Made by a program: the position numbers and the translations under genes. Below the pieces are notes generated by a model. That model made no database searches. It saw only the letters and a list, made by a program, of their open reading frames with translations, and was not told the DNA's origin. A stretch of DNA of 64,000 nucleotides from Gammaproteobacteria bacterium. GTDB taxonomy: Bacteria; Pseudomonadota; Gammaproteobacteria; Burkholderiales; Sulfuricellaceae. Positions 17,697 to 26,109 of this stretch are shown one piece after another. Each line of letters begins with the position of its first letter. Within the stretch, counting starts at the first letter, position 1. The stretch spans positions 304,178 to 368,177 of the forward strand of contig JAHJGO010000016.1 of assembly GCA_018824405.1 (NCBI GenBank), read 5' to 3'.

Positions 17697-19154
17697 ATGC
17701 CTCGAGCTGAATTTGATATTTGCGTCGTCGGCGGCGGTGCTGCCGGGCTGGCCGTTGCTGCCGACGGGGCAAGCATGGGCGCGAAAGTTGTCCTGGTCGA
17801 AAAAGACGGGCTAGGCGGCGATTGCCTGCGCTATGGCTGCGTTCCCAGCAAGGCGCTGCTGCATTGCGCCAAGGTGGCACAAACCATGCGCCGGGCTGAG
17901 CGCTTCGGAATCTCGCCCTGCACGCCGGAAGTTGACCTGGCTGCTGTCATGGAGCGGGTCCAGCGCGTGATACGCGCGATTGAGGTCCATGACAGCCCCG
18001 AGCGTTTTCGCGCCCTCGGGGTGGAAGTGGTGTCCGGTCATGGCAGGTTTGTCGACCCCGCCACACTGGTGGTCAACGGCAGGGAAATCACGGCGCGGGA
18101 TTTCGTGCTGGCGACAGGGTCGCGTGCTGCCGTTCCGGATATTCCGGGGCTGAAACAGGTGCCTTACCTGACCAACGAGAGTGTGTTTTCCCTGCGCAAA
18201 CAGGTGCCGAGCCTGATTGTCCTGGGTGGCGGCCCGATCGGGGTGGAAATGGCACAGGCTTTCTCTCGCCTTGGTAGCCGCGTATCACTGGTCAATCGCA
18301 GCCCCCAGATTTTGCCCAATGAAGACAGCGATCTGGTCAGCGTGGTCGCCGACCGGATCAGGGCAGAAGGTGTCAACCTGTATCAGGGATATTCGAGTCT
18401 GCGGGTGGACAGGCAGGACGGCACGATACGGCTTTTAGTGGCTGCGCCGGGCGGCTCGGAACAGGTGCTGGAAGCCAGCCATTTGCTATTGGCGACCGGC
18501 CGCCAGCCCAATGTCGATGATATCGGTCTGGAACAGGCCGGGGTGGCGATGTTGCGCGGAAGGATAATGGTTGGCCCGAGTTTACGCACCAGCAACCGGC
18601 ATATTTATGTCTGTGGAGATGCCGCCGGAGGGCACCAGTTCTCTCATGTTGCAGAACACCATGCCGGGGTGGTGCTGAAGAACATCCTGTTCCATCTTCC
18701 CGCCAAGGTTGAGGAACGGGTCATTCCCTGGTGCACATTTACTGATCCGGAGCTGGCACGTGTAGGCCTGTCCGAGCGCGAAGCCCGGCAGTCGGATATC
18801 GCTCACCGGGTGTACACCTTTCCGTTTACGGATATTGACCGGGCACAGACCGACGACGAAACGGACGGTTTTGTCAAAATTCTGGTCACTCCCGGAGGAC
18901 ACTTGCTGGGTGCCGCCATTGTTGGCCCCCATGCAGGTGAACTGATACACGAATATGCACTGGCAATGGCCGAAAAGGTCCGGCTTTCCAGCCTTTCCGG
19001 CATGCTTCATGTTTATCCCACCATGGCCCAGATCAACCGGAGAGTTGCACAGGCCTACCGCAAGGAGTCGTTGACGCCAGGCGTGAAGAAGTGGATCAAG
19101 CGACTCTTTTTTCTGCGAGGACAACTGAACGAAACCGCGACAGGTGAAATATGA
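17697..19154 (+). CDS. Pyridine nucleotide-disulfide oxidoreductase (Lpd/MerA superfamily)
   Basis: A 485-residue flavoprotein. It has an N-terminal FAD Rossmann motif (CVVGGGAAGLAVA, residues 9-21), the redox-active disulfide Cys43-x4-Cys48 in GGDCLRYGCVPSK, an NAD(P)-binding motif (VLGGGPIGVEMA, about 178), and a GDAAGG flavin motif near 305. The dimerisation domain ends with LHVYPTMAQINR. In lipoamide dehydrogenase this site reads HxHPT..E with a catalytic His-Glu pair; here the His is Tyr and the Glu is Gln. There is no HMA domain or C-terminal cysteine pair, so it is not a standard mercuric reductase. The ATGA overlap with the next FAD gene implies coupled synthesis. The substrate is unknown; a thiol or persulfide substrate is possible. 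Confidence 0.85.
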   Translation: MPRAEFDICVVGGGAAGLAVAADGASMGAKVVLVEKDGLGGDCLRYGCVPSKALLHCAKVAQTMRRAERFGISPCTPEVDLAAVMERVQRVIRAIEVHDSPERFRALGVEVVSGHGRFVDPATLVVNGREITARDFVLATGSRAAVPDIPGLKQVPYLTNESVFSLRKQVPSLIVLGGGPIGVEMAQAFSRLGSRVSLVNRSPQILPNEDSDLVSVVADRIRAEGVNLYQGYSSLRVDRQDGTIRLLVAAPGGSEQVLEASHLLLATGRQPNVDDIGLEQAGVAMLRGRIMVGPSLRTSNRHIYVCGDAAGGHQFSHVAEHHAGVVLKNILFHLPAKVEERVIPWCTFTDPELARVGLSEREARQSDIAHRVYTFPFTDIDRAQTDDETDGFVKILVTPGGHLLGAAIVGPHAGELIHEYALAMAEKVRLSSLSGMLHVYPTMAQINRRVAQAYRKESLTPGVKKWIKRLFFLRGQLNETATGEI

Positions 19155-20347
19155 ACAAATTCGATTATGTCATTGTGGGTGGCGGGCTGGCGGGCGCTTC
19201 GGCGATTCAGGGAATCAGGGAGCACGACAGCCGGGGAAGCATCCTGCTGATCGGTGAGGAAATGCACCCGCCCTATAATCGTCCGCCGCTTTCCAAGGCG
19301 CTGTGGTTCGGGAAGAGCAAGGTGGAAGATATTTTCATTCACCCGCAGCGCTATTACGAAGAGCATGGCGTCACCCTGGCACTGGGGGCAAGAGTATCAA
19401 CTCTCGATTCTGGCGAGAAATCCGTGACTTTCGGGAATGGCAGTGTTTACCGTTTCGGCAAGCTGCTGCTGGCGACCGGCACCCGGCCGCGGCGCATCGC
19501 CATTCCCGGTGCCGAAATCGATGGCATCAATTATTTCCGTACGCTGGACGATTACCTGGGCATGCAGGGCGATACGCAGGTCAACAAATCGGCATTGATC
19601 ATCGGCGGCGGATTTATCGGGTCGGAGCTCGCGGCCGCATTGAATATCAATCTCGAAGTCACCATGATATTCCCTTCCGCCACGCTCTGCCGCCGGGTGT
19701 TCCCGGAAGCTCTGGGGCTGGAGGTGCAGCGCCATTTCCAGGATCGCGGCATCCGGGTGATTCCTTCGGATACGGCTGCATCGATCAGCAAGAAAGGCAG
19801 CACGTTCCGCACGGAAACCGTCAGCGGCAAGAGCCTGGAGTCGGATCTGGTGATTATCGGCATCGGCGTGGAGCCGTGCATCGAACTCGCCCGGGATGCC
19901 GGTCTGGAAGTAGGTAACGGAATTGTGGTCAATGAATTCCTGGAATCTTCGCATCCTGATATCTATGCGGCCGGCGATAACGCCTTTTCCCCCTATCGGG
20001 CGCTGGGGAAAAGCATGCGTATCGAGCACTGGGACAATGCCCTGGTCCAGGGACGCTGGGCCGGCGGCAACATGGCGGGCGCACACGAAGCCTATACCTA
20101 TCAGCCGTATTTTTTCTCCGACCTGTTCGAGCTGGGCTACGAGGCCACGGGCGAAGTGGATACCAGCCTCGAAGTTTTTGCCGACTGGCAGAAGGAAAAC
20201 CAGACCGGAGTCATCTACTACCTGCGCGATGGGCGCGTCAGAGGGGTCATGATGTGCAACCTGTGGGGCAAGCTCGATATGGCGCGAGAGCTGATCCGCA
20301 AAGGCGCGCAAATGACGCCGGAAAGTCTGCGTGGGGCGATCCGCTGA
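19151..20347 (+). CDS. FAD-dependent NAD(P)H oxidoreductase (AIF/ferredoxin reductase-like)
   Basis: A 398-residue flavoprotein of the FAD/NAD-linked reductase group that includes ferredoxin reductases, nitrite reductase large subunits and AIF. Landmarks are VIVGGGLAGASA (FAD, residues 7-18), PPYNRPPLSKAL near 40, LLATGTRPRR, an NAD motif IIGGGFIGSELA near 153, IGVEP, and the FAD motif DIYAAGDNAF near 273. The C-terminal 100 residues (FFSDLFELGYEATGEVD) match the AIF-like C-terminal domain. There is no CxxxxC redox pair, so it passes electrons directly from NAD(P)H to a protein or small acceptor. It overlaps the disulfide oxidoreductase by four bases; the pair may form an electron-transfer chain. 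Confidence 0.87.
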   Translation: MNKFDYVIVGGGLAGASAIQGIREHDSRGSILLIGEEMHPPYNRPPLSKALWFGKSKVEDIFIHPQRYYEEHGVTLALGARVSTLDSGEKSVTFGNGSVYRFGKLLLATGTRPRRIAIPGAEIDGINYFRTLDDYLGMQGDTQVNKSALIIGGGFIGSELAAALNINLEVTMIFPSATLCRRVFPEALGLEVQRHFQDRGIRVIPSDTAASISKKGSTFRTETVSGKSLESDLVIIGIGVEPCIELARDAGLEVGNGIVVNEFLESSHPDIYAAGDNAFSPYRALGKSMRIEHWDNALVQGRWAGGNMAGAHEAYTYQPYFFSDLFELGYEATGEVDTSLEVFADWQKENQTGVIYYLRDGRVRGVMMCNLWGKLDMARELIRKGAQMTPESLRGAIR

Positions 20348-20446
20348 CAGTGTCGTGGTTTGAGACGGTAGCGCAACCCCCATCCCCCTTGTGCCCCCGC
20401 CGAGAGCGGCAGCAAAGCTGCTCGCACTGGCGAGAAAGGGGGGAGC

Positions 20447-20487
20447 GTGACTCATCCCCGATCTGCCCCTCCCCTGATAAGGGGAGG
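20447..20487 (+). repeat. Dispersed intergenic hairpin repeat, copy A
   Basis: A 41-base unit beginning GTGACTCATCCCCGATCTG and ending with the hairpin CCTCCCCTGATAAGGGGAGG. The same unit recurs in the opposite orientation at 54706-54746 with two differences. It lies in the 203-base gap between two convergent genes, where the hairpin could act as a terminator. G-rich direct copies of GGGAGGA follow to about 20520. Confidence 0.7.
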
Positions 20488-20550
20488 CTGGGAGGAGTTG
20501 GGAGGATGGGAGGGGTTAGGATGTTGGAAGAAGTGCTGCCTTCATTTGCC

Positions 20551-21195
20551 CTACCCGCCAATCTCGCTGGCCTTGATCCCCTGCCCCTGGGTCAGCGCTG
20601 CTGCAATCTGCGCCACGTGGTGCCCCTGGAAACGCGCCATGGCCAGTTCGTTTCCGCTTGGCTTGCGGCTGCCGTCGGGGCCGGCAATGGTGCTGGCGCC
20701 ATAGGGTGATCCGCCGCTGATCTCGTTCATGGTCATTTGCCGCTGCTCGCTATAGGGCAGCCCGACAATGATCATGCCGTGGTGCAACAGCGTGGTATGA
20801 AAGCTGAGGATGGTGCTCTCCTGTCCGCCATGCTGGGTTGCCGTGCAGGTGAAAACGCTGCCCACTTTGCCGATCAGGCTGCCGTCCAGCCACAGCTTGC
20901 CGGTCTGGTCGAGGAAGTTGCGCATCTGGGCAGCCATGTTGCCGAAGCGGGTTGGCGTGCCGAAGATGATGGCATCCGCTTCCGCCAGTTGGTGCGGTGC
21001 TATGAGCGGCACCTTTGAAAAAACATCGCGCGCCGCCTTGGCGCCATTGCCATTGAGCTTCTCCTCGGGTACCAGTTCCGGCACGCGCCACAGGCTGACC
21101 TCGGCGCCATCTACCCGGCTTGCGCCTTCTGCAATGGCTTCTGCCATGAGATGAATGTGTCCGTACATGCTGTAAAAAACAACCTGAATTTTCAT
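20551..21195 (-). CDS. wrbA: NAD(P)H:quinone oxidoreductase, WrbA type
   Basis: A 214-residue flavodoxin-fold protein. The FMN phosphate loop reads [20 protein letters not shown] (residues 4-23). The WrbA blocks [19 protein letters not shown] (about 80-98), [20 protein letters not shown] and [16 protein letters not shown] are all present. WrbA enzymes are tetrameric FMN proteins that reduce quinones by two electrons, preventing semiquinone formation under oxidative stress. AAGGAA lies seven bases before the ATG. The length is slightly above the usual 200. Downstream on the same strand no further gene follows; upstream, the small membrane protein at 21207 ends 11 bases before it, so it is probably in the same operon as the exported protein at 21623. 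Confidence 0.93.
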   Translation of the reverse strand: MKIQVVFYSMYGHIHLMAEAIAEGASRVDGAEVSLWRVPELVPEEKLNGNGAKAARDVFSKVPLIAPHQLAEADAIIFGTPTRFGNMAAQMRNFLDQTGKLWLDGSLIGKVGSVFTCTATQHGGQESTILSFHTTLLHHGMIIVGLPYSEQRQMTMNEISGGSPYGASTIAGPDGSRKPSGNELAMARFQGHHVAQIAAALTQGQGIKASEIGG

Positions 21196-21206
21196 GGTAG
21201 GGTTCC

Positions 21207-21617
21207 TTAGGAAAACCAGCGCAAAAAGGCGGCAGACGTCAAAGCCATGGCGGCAAGGATGGTCAGCATCAGCCAGGCATTGCGGTGCCATGATTCGGTC
21301 CGTCCAGTGGCATGAAACAGGTAGAAGACGGCCAGCGCAAAACCGGAAACAGCACACGCCAGCTTGATCTCCAGTGCAAGAAGCGCGACAGCGCTGAGAT
21401 CCGGGAGTTGTCTGTAATAGTAGAAACTGATCGCCCCGAAAGCGGCGCCGCTCACCATCTGGGCTGTCCACCCAGACAGCACCAGCCAGGCGAGCGCGCG
21501 CTCCGGCTCCGGGCGCGGCGCCAGCCACAGGGCGGCAACTGCGCCTCCCGTCACGGCCGCGGCGCCGAAGTTATGCACGACCTAGGTCATGGCATAGGCC
21601 AAATTCTGCATATCCAT
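21207..21617 (-). pseudogene. Four-helix membrane protein with early in-frame amber codon
   Basis: The frame from ATG 21617 (or ATG 21611, preceded by AGGATGG) reads MDMQNLAYAMT, then TAG at 21584-21582, then [20 protein letters not shown] and on to the stop. The 123 residues after the amber codon form about four membrane helices (near residues 8-20, 30-52, 63-87 and 101-120 from the GTG at 21578). The start at 21611 is 12 bases behind the upstream gene, where an operon member should begin, so the TAG looks like a C-to-T change of a glutamine codon. Translation could restart at the GTG two codons after the stop, giving a nearly complete protein. No function is recognised. Confidence 0.6.
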
Positions 21618-21622
21618 CCTGC

Positions 21623-21973
21623 TTACTCCACACTCACCTTGATGCAGTGCTCCACGCCGATCGGCACATGCGCCTTGTTCACTACCTTGATGCACAGCGA
21701 ATGTGTTCCTGGCGTCAGGGATTCAAGCGGGTGGCTGCCGGAAAGTTTGCGCACGATGGCTGCTTCCTTGCTATCCACGTAGAGATGAATGTGATCGCCG
21801 TTCGGGCCTGGGGAAACCTCGTAATCCATCCGGTTCTGGGTCATGGCGTCCAATTTGGCGCCATCAGCCGGAAAATGGATTTTTGCGTATGGGGTGGCTG
21901 CCGCAGCCCCGGTGGAAAAAATCGCCACGTAAAGCGCCACTATCATGTTGCCTGACAGGGTGTGATAACGCAT
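21623..21973 (-). CDS. Exported Ig-like beta-domain protein
   Basis: A 116-residue protein with a signal peptide (about residues 1-26, ending AAA-A). The mature part is a compact beta-sandwich: YAKIHFPADGAKL, MDYEVSPGPNGDHIHLYVD, then LTPGTHSLCIKVVNKAH and VEHCIKVSVE. GDHIHLYVD, with two histidines and an aspartate, and two cysteines in the last strands are the most conserved-looking parts. It resembles exported domains of unknown function that precede small membrane proteins in proteobacteria. AAAGGAG is seven bases before the ATG. It begins the operon with the membrane protein (interrupted by an amber codon) and wrbA. A periplasmic metal or redox link is possible but not shown. Confidence 0.65.
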   Translation of the reverse strand: MRYHTLSGNMIVALYVAIFSTGAAAATPYAKIHFPADGAKLDAMTQNRMDYEVSPGPNGDHIHLYVDSKEAAIVRKLSGSHPLESLTPGTHSLCIKVVNKAHVPIGVEHCIKVSVE

Positions 21974-22233
21974 GGCCTGCTCCTTTCAAAACGTGAATGT
22001 TATGAAAGGAAAGTGTAGGCAAGCCGGTGCTGAAACGCATTGCTGGGAACTATGTATTTTGGCCTTGTCAGGCCTTTATCCGGCAGGAGTAAATAGTGCA
22101 GGAGACCAAATAATCAGGTACTAAGATACAAAAGATCAGCAATTGTCCTTATTGAGTACAAATCATGGCATGGCCATAATTTATGTACTGAGGATAAATC
22201 TGGAAAGCCCATGAGGCTTTAAGGAGGTGCAAA

Positions 22234-22671
22234 ATGAAAACGTTAACCAGCATGTTTCTTTTCTGCCTGATATCGATCTCTCTCCCCGTGCATGCCGAGA
22301 TTGAAAAGTTTGGCGATGTGGATATCAACTATAACGTAGTGACCACGGATACACTTTCACCGAAGGTGGCCAGGGCTTATGGCATTGCACGCAGCAAGAA
22401 TCGTTTGCTGCTCACGGTCGTGGTGACCAGGATGGACGAAGGGAATATTCCCCGGCCGGTCAGCGCGGAGGTTACGGCGCACACGGTAAACATGATCCAG
22501 CAGCAGCGGCCGATCAAGATGAGGAACATCAGCGAAGGTGAGGCCATTTATTACATCGGGGATTTTGGTTTCACGTCGCCGGGTTTCATGAGATTTACTC
22601 TCAATGTTGCCGAAGCGGGTATGGCCAAACCTTACAAGATTGAATTCCAGCGCAACTTCGAGCGTTACTGA
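22234..22671 (+). CDS. DUF4426-like exported protein
   Basis: A 145-residue protein with a signal peptide ending VHA-E at residue 21. The mature part starts EIEKFGDVDINYNVVTTDTL, which is the typical opening of DUF4426 proteins, and continues with a beta-rich domain: NRLLLTVVVTRMDEG, IYYIGDFGFTSPGFMRFTLNV. It has no cysteines and is probably periplasmic. AAGGAGG precedes the ATG by seven bases. It is followed by a strong bidirectional terminator shared with the convergent DsrC-like gene. The biological role of the family is not known to me. Confidence 0.75.
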   Translation: MKTLTSMFLFCLISISLPVHAEIEKFGDVDINYNVVTTDTLSPKVARAYGIARSKNRLLLTVVVTRMDEGNIPRPVSAEVTAHTVNMIQQQRPIKMRNISEGEAIYYIGDFGFTSPGFMRFTLNVAEAGMAKPYKIEFQRNFERY

Positions 22672-22683
22672 ATCCGGTTTTAA

Positions 22684-22719
22684 GAGGCAGCCGCTGGCGA
22701 GTGTGCCAGCGGCTGCCTC
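22684..22719. terminator. Bidirectional hairpin terminator
   Basis: A perfect 15-base stem, GAGGCAGCCGCTGGC (22684-22698) with GCCAGCGGCTGCCTC (22705-22719) and a six-base loop, is placed exactly between two convergent genes. On the minus strand it is followed by TTAAAA; on the plus strand by GTTT. Confidence 0.85.
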
Positions 22720-22721
22720 GT

Positions 22722-23021
22722 TTACATATACGCCCTGGCTTCCTCGCCGGGGTTTGGCAGTCCAGCAACGCGCCATGCCGACTTCACGCTCTGGAACAGG
22801 CCGGGAAGGCACTGGTGCTCGAAATGATTGACATGACAGACATGGCTGACTGCCGGCAGGCCGCCTTCAAGGTAATTCTCGCGCAGGAAGCGGATGACCG
22901 CCCAATGCTCATCCTTGAGTTCACCCAGGCCGTCTTCCACAGCGATTTGCCGCGCCAGGTCTTCGTTCCATTTGCCAGGGTCAGACAGAAAACCATCTCC
23001 ATCAAAGGTTTCTTTTTCCAT
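22722..23021 (-). CDS. DsrC/TusE-family protein lacking the C-terminal cysteines
   Basis: A 99-residue protein with the DsrC/TusE fold: GDGFLSDPGKWNEDLARQIA (residues 9-28), LKDEHWAVIRFLRENYLEGG (about 37-56), and the C-terminal helix with VAGLPNPG. DsrC and TusE carry a penultimate catalytic cysteine in the C-terminal arm (AGLPKPTGCV type) and DsrC a second one ten residues earlier. Here the arm reads AWRVAGLPNPGEEARAYM, so both are absent. The only cysteines are in SHVCHVNHFEHQC. It therefore cannot act as the usual persulfide carrier and belongs with the cysteine-free, proposed regulatory branch of the superfamily. AAGGAG precedes the ATG at 23021. The kinase gene starts divergently at 23181. 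Confidence 0.8.
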   Translation of the reverse strand: MEKETFDGDGFLSDPGKWNEDLARQIAVEDGLGELKDEHWAVIRFLRENYLEGGLPAVSHVCHVNHFEHQCLPGLFQSVKSAWRVAGLPNPGEEARAYM

Positions 23022-23180
23022 GATTGATCTCCTTTGCCACACGTTCGTCATTCTGGCAATGCTATGCCTTCCATGGGTTTATCCCATGGGCAGATTCCCC
23101 CCTATGTATCAATGCTGCTATTTATTCATGGACTGAAAACCATGTAGTATCAGGCTGCATTGTTGCCAGAAGGCCTGCAG

Positions 23181-25304
23181 ATGAACGTACTTGCACCCGC
23201 GACATGGAGAAACCTGACGGCCTACATACCGTTGCTGGCATATATTCTGTTCGCCTGTGCCATTGCCCTGATCGGCTATCAGGGGTTTCGCAAAATCGAA
23301 AACCTGATCCAGGTCGAAAAACTCCGCGATCTTGGCGCAATTGCCGACATGAAGGTCGAGCAGATTGTCACCTGGCGGGAGCGGCACCGACAGCGGGCAA
23401 AGACTTTTTCAAGTGGTTCACTGCTGGCGGCTGAGTTCAAGCTGTGGCTTGAAAAGGGCAAACCTTCGGATGAACAGGAACAGAAAATATTGCGCCTGCT
23501 CACCGGGCTGCAGCCTATTCACGGTTATGCAACGGCCTCGCTCCTTGATCGACAGGGTATGCTCAGAATTACGACCGGCAATTCCAATACGCTGGATGAG
23601 GCGGAAGTGAAGCTGGCGCTGGAGGCGATGAATGGCCGCCAGCCGATTTTTTCGGATATCGATAAAAATGGTATTGGCAGTCAGATGGCCAGTCTTTCCC
23701 TGGCGGCCCCGCTGGTCGATGCCCATGACAAAAATTCTCAGGTCGTGGGGGCCATTGTGTTGCAAATTGACCCTTATGATTTTCTTTATCCGCTGATTCA
23801 ATCGTGGCCCGGCGAGAGCCACAGCGCCGAAACGTTGCTGATCAGGCAGGAAGGTGACGAGGTGGTGTTCATCAACGAATTGCGTCACCAGAAAGGGACT
23901 GCATTATCCCTGCGTATCCCGCTCAGCACCCCTGATCTGCCTGCCGCAATGGCCATTCATGGCGCGCGCAGTACGATGAATGGCATCGATTACCGGGGCG
24001 TTCCCGTGGTTGCGGCGATGCGCCAGGTTCCCGATTCTGCCTGGTTCATGATTGCAAAAGTGGACAGGGATGAGATTTTTGCCCCCATCAGTCAGCTCAA
24101 GAGGTGGGCGGCAAGCCTGGGGCTTGCTTCTGCCGCATTTGGCGGCCTCTTTTTCTTTGTCTGGCTGCGGGGGGTCCAGGTTCGGCAAAAACTGCTCAAG
24201 GCGGAACATGACGCGGCGCTGGAGCGCGAGATGCGGATCAGGCATTTTGAATTCCTGACCAGATATGCAAACGATATTATCCTGGTGTCCGACGAGACGG
24301 GCCGGATTGTTGATGCCAATGTACGGGCGGTGGAGACCTACGGTTATACCCGGGAGGAGTTGCTGCGGATGCGGATACCCGATATTTGCTCTGCAGCTGG
24401 CGATCATGCTGCTCATGGCGGGCAGGTGAAAAAGATACTGGAGTCAGTCGAGCTGCGTTTTGAGGATATTCACATGGGCAAGGATGGCAGGCGCTTTCCT
24501 GTCGAGGTCAGTGCCCGTGTGATCGAAGTCCAGAATATCAGGTACATTCAAGTCATTATTCGTGATCTTAGCGAGCGCAAGCAACTGGAAGAGATGCGCG
24601 CCAAGATGGAACATGCCGGGCGCCTGAATATTGCAGGGGAAATGGCATCCGGCATGGCGCATGAGCTGAGTCAGCCGTTGACGGCATGCAACAATTATCT
24701 CGAAGTCTGTTTGCGCCGCATGGAGGAAGAGACCTGGGATCGCGAAAAATTGCGGAGCACATTGCAGCTCGCCTCGATTCAGGCCGAGCGGGCCGGCAAG
24801 ATCATCAACCATCTGAAGGACATGGTGAGGAAGCAGGGCCACGAGCGTGCGCTGATCGATGTCAATCTGTTGGCCAGGGAAGTGATGAGCCTGCTGGAAG
24901 ATGAGATCAAGCGCCTTGGCATTTCCATATACATGACACTTTCACCTTTGCCTCCGGTGATGGCATGCCGGGTTGAAATCGAACAGGTACTGCTCAATCT
25001 GTACAAAAATGCCATTGAAGCCATGCATTCCTGGCCGCAGCGCGAATTGCGCGTTTCCTCGGCTCTGACGGAATCCGGCAAGGTGCTGATTGCAGTGAGC
25101 GACAGCGGCAAGGGAATTCTTCCGAGTGAGATGGAAAACCTGTTCAATCCCTTTCACACCACGAAAAAAGACGGGCTGGGCCTGGGGTTGGTGATCTGCC
25201 GCAGCATAGTCGAAAATCACGGCGGCCAGATATGGGTGACAGCCAAGAGAGAGTTTGGCGCGGAGTTCTGCTTCACCTTACCGGTCGAGGTGCGACATGA
25301 GTGA
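23181..25304 (+). CDS. Membrane PAS-containing sensor histidine kinase
   Basis: A 707-residue kinase. One membrane helix at about residues 15-36 and another at about 310-330 enclose a periplasmic sensor of about 270 residues that looks like a Cache-type domain. Then follow a coiled linker, a PAS domain (about 355-480, DIILVSDETGRIVDANVRAV), HisKA with His494 in GMAHELSQPLTA, and an HATPase domain with VLLNLYKNAIEA, SDSGKGIL and GLGLGLVICRSIV. The HELSQPL phospho-site and ATPase are of the FixL/DctB/TtrS type. It overlaps the FixJ-like regulator by eight bases, so the pair is a two-component system; the ligand is unknown. I chose the ATG at 23181 because AAGG lies seven bases before it; an earlier TTG is also in frame. 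Confidence 0.9.
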   Translation: MNVLAPATWRNLTAYIPLLAYILFACAIALIGYQGFRKIENLIQVEKLRDLGAIADMKVEQIVTWRERHRQRAKTFSSGSLLAAEFKLWLEKGKPSDEQEQKILRLLTGLQPIHGYATASLLDRQGMLRITTGNSNTLDEAEVKLALEAMNGRQPIFSDIDKNGIGSQMASLSLAAPLVDAHDKNSQVVGAIVLQIDPYDFLYPLIQSWPGESHSAETLLIRQEGDEVVFINELRHQKGTALSLRIPLSTPDLPAAMAIHGARSTMNGIDYRGVPVVAAMRQVPDSAWFMIAKVDRDEIFAPISQLKRWAASLGLASAAFGGLFFFVWLRGVQVRQKLLKAEHDAALEREMRIRHFEFLTRYANDIILVSDETGRIVDANVRAVETYGYTREELLRMRIPDICSAAGDHAAHGGQVKKILESVELRFEDIHMGKDGRRFPVEVSARVIEVQNIRYIQVIIRDLSERKQLEEMRAKMEHAGRLNIAGEMASGMAHELSQPLTACNNYLEVCLRRMEEETWDREKLRSTLQLASIQAERAGKIINHLKDMVRKQGHERALIDVNLLAREVMSLLEDEIKRLGISIYMTLSPLPPVMACRVEIEQVLLNLYKNAIEAMHSWPQRELRVSSALTESGKVLIAVSDSGKGILPSEMENLFNPFHTTKKDGLGLGLVICRSIVENHGGQIWVTAKREFGAEFCFTLPVEVRHE

Positions 25305-25917
25305 AAATGCAGAGCAGGCAATGGTATTCGTGGTGGACGACGATGAGTCCATGCGCGATTCGATTCGTTTGCTGCTGGAATCGGAGCATCTGAAAACCAG
25401 CACTTTTTCCTGTGCATTGGACTTCATGCAATCCTGCACCCCCAGGCAGGGAGGGTGCCTGTTGCTGGATGTCAGAATGCCGGGCATGAGCGGCATGGAA
25501 CTGCTGGAAACGCTCAAGGCCAGCGGCATTCTGCTGCCGGTCATCATGATTTCCGGTCATGGCGATGTGCCCATGGCCGTGCGTGCGCTGAAGCACGGCG
25601 CCTTCGACTTTATCCAGAAGCCTTTCAATTCCCGGGAGTTGCTCGAGCGGATTCATGCTGCGCTTGAGCTGGACCAGAAAAACCGCCGCCAGAATAGTGA
25701 AAACGAACAGCGCCGGTCGCTGTTCATGGCACTGACCGACCGCGAGATGGAGGTGGTCGATCTGGTCGTGGCCGGAAATCCCAGCAAGATTATTGCCAAA
25801 AGCCTCGGTATCAGCCCGAAGACCGTGGATATTCACCGCGCCAACATCATGCGCAAACTCGATGTCCACACGGTTGCTGAAATAGTCCAGCTTCGCCTGT
25901 CCGTCAGGGATGCCTGA
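25297..25917 (+). CDS. FixJ-family response regulator
   Basis: A 206-residue regulator. The receiver domain (residues 8-122) has VVDDD, phospho-Asp58 in CLLLDVRMPGMSG, ISGHGD and FIQKPF. A LuxR-type HTH lies at about 140-200: LTDREMEVVDLVVAGNPSKIIAKSLGIS, then KTVDIHRANIMRKLDVHTVAEI. The ISGHGD and FIQKPFN motifs are diagnostic of the FixJ/TtrR/StyR group, which activate sigma-70 promoters as phospho-dimers. The ATG overlaps the kinase stop (ATGAGTGA). Targets are not shown; inverted repeats at 25960-25975 and 25995-26014, just downstream and in front of the next kinase gene, are candidate binding sites. Confidence 0.93.
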   Translation: MSENAEQAMVFVVDDDESMRDSIRLLLESEHLKTSTFSCALDFMQSCTPRQGGCLLLDVRMPGMSGMELLETLKASGILLPVIMISGHGDVPMAVRALKHGAFDFIQKPFNSRELLERIHAALELDQKNRRQNSENEQRRSLFMALTDREMEVVDLVVAGNPSKIIAKSLGISPKTVDIHRANIMRKLDVHTVAEIVQLRLSVRDA

Positions 25918-25959
25918 GAGTCTGCACGACCCATTTTCCTGACCTGAATCCAACCTCCC

Positions 25960-26014
25960 TAGGTGTTTATACCTATTGGAATTGGTCTAGATTGACTACA
26001 AGATATACCGTAGT
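25960..26014. promoter_or_regulatory. Two short inverted repeats in front of a kinase gene
   Basis: TAGGT-N6-ACCTA at 25960-25975 and ACTAC-N10-GTAGT at 25995-26014 lie in the 190-base gap after the fixJ-like gene. Both have the size and symmetry expected for LuxR-type regulator dimers. No promoter elements could be fixed with confidence. Confidence 0.35.
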
Positions 26015-26109
26015 TGCCATGGTAAGTGACAGATGTCCCTGAAGTAAAAGCAGTTATTGCACTTAATGACAGGGGTCTCTTCCATGAGTCAGAAGTGAGG
26101 GGGTGTGCA

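Noticed and set aside
17465..17710. 81-codon frame in the gap before the FAD oxidoreductase gene
   Set aside because: No family pattern or ribosome binding site, and it would overlap the oxidoreductase start.
17697..19154. Mercuric reductase (merA)
   Set aside because: No HMA domain, no C-terminal vicinal cysteines and no mer genes nearby.
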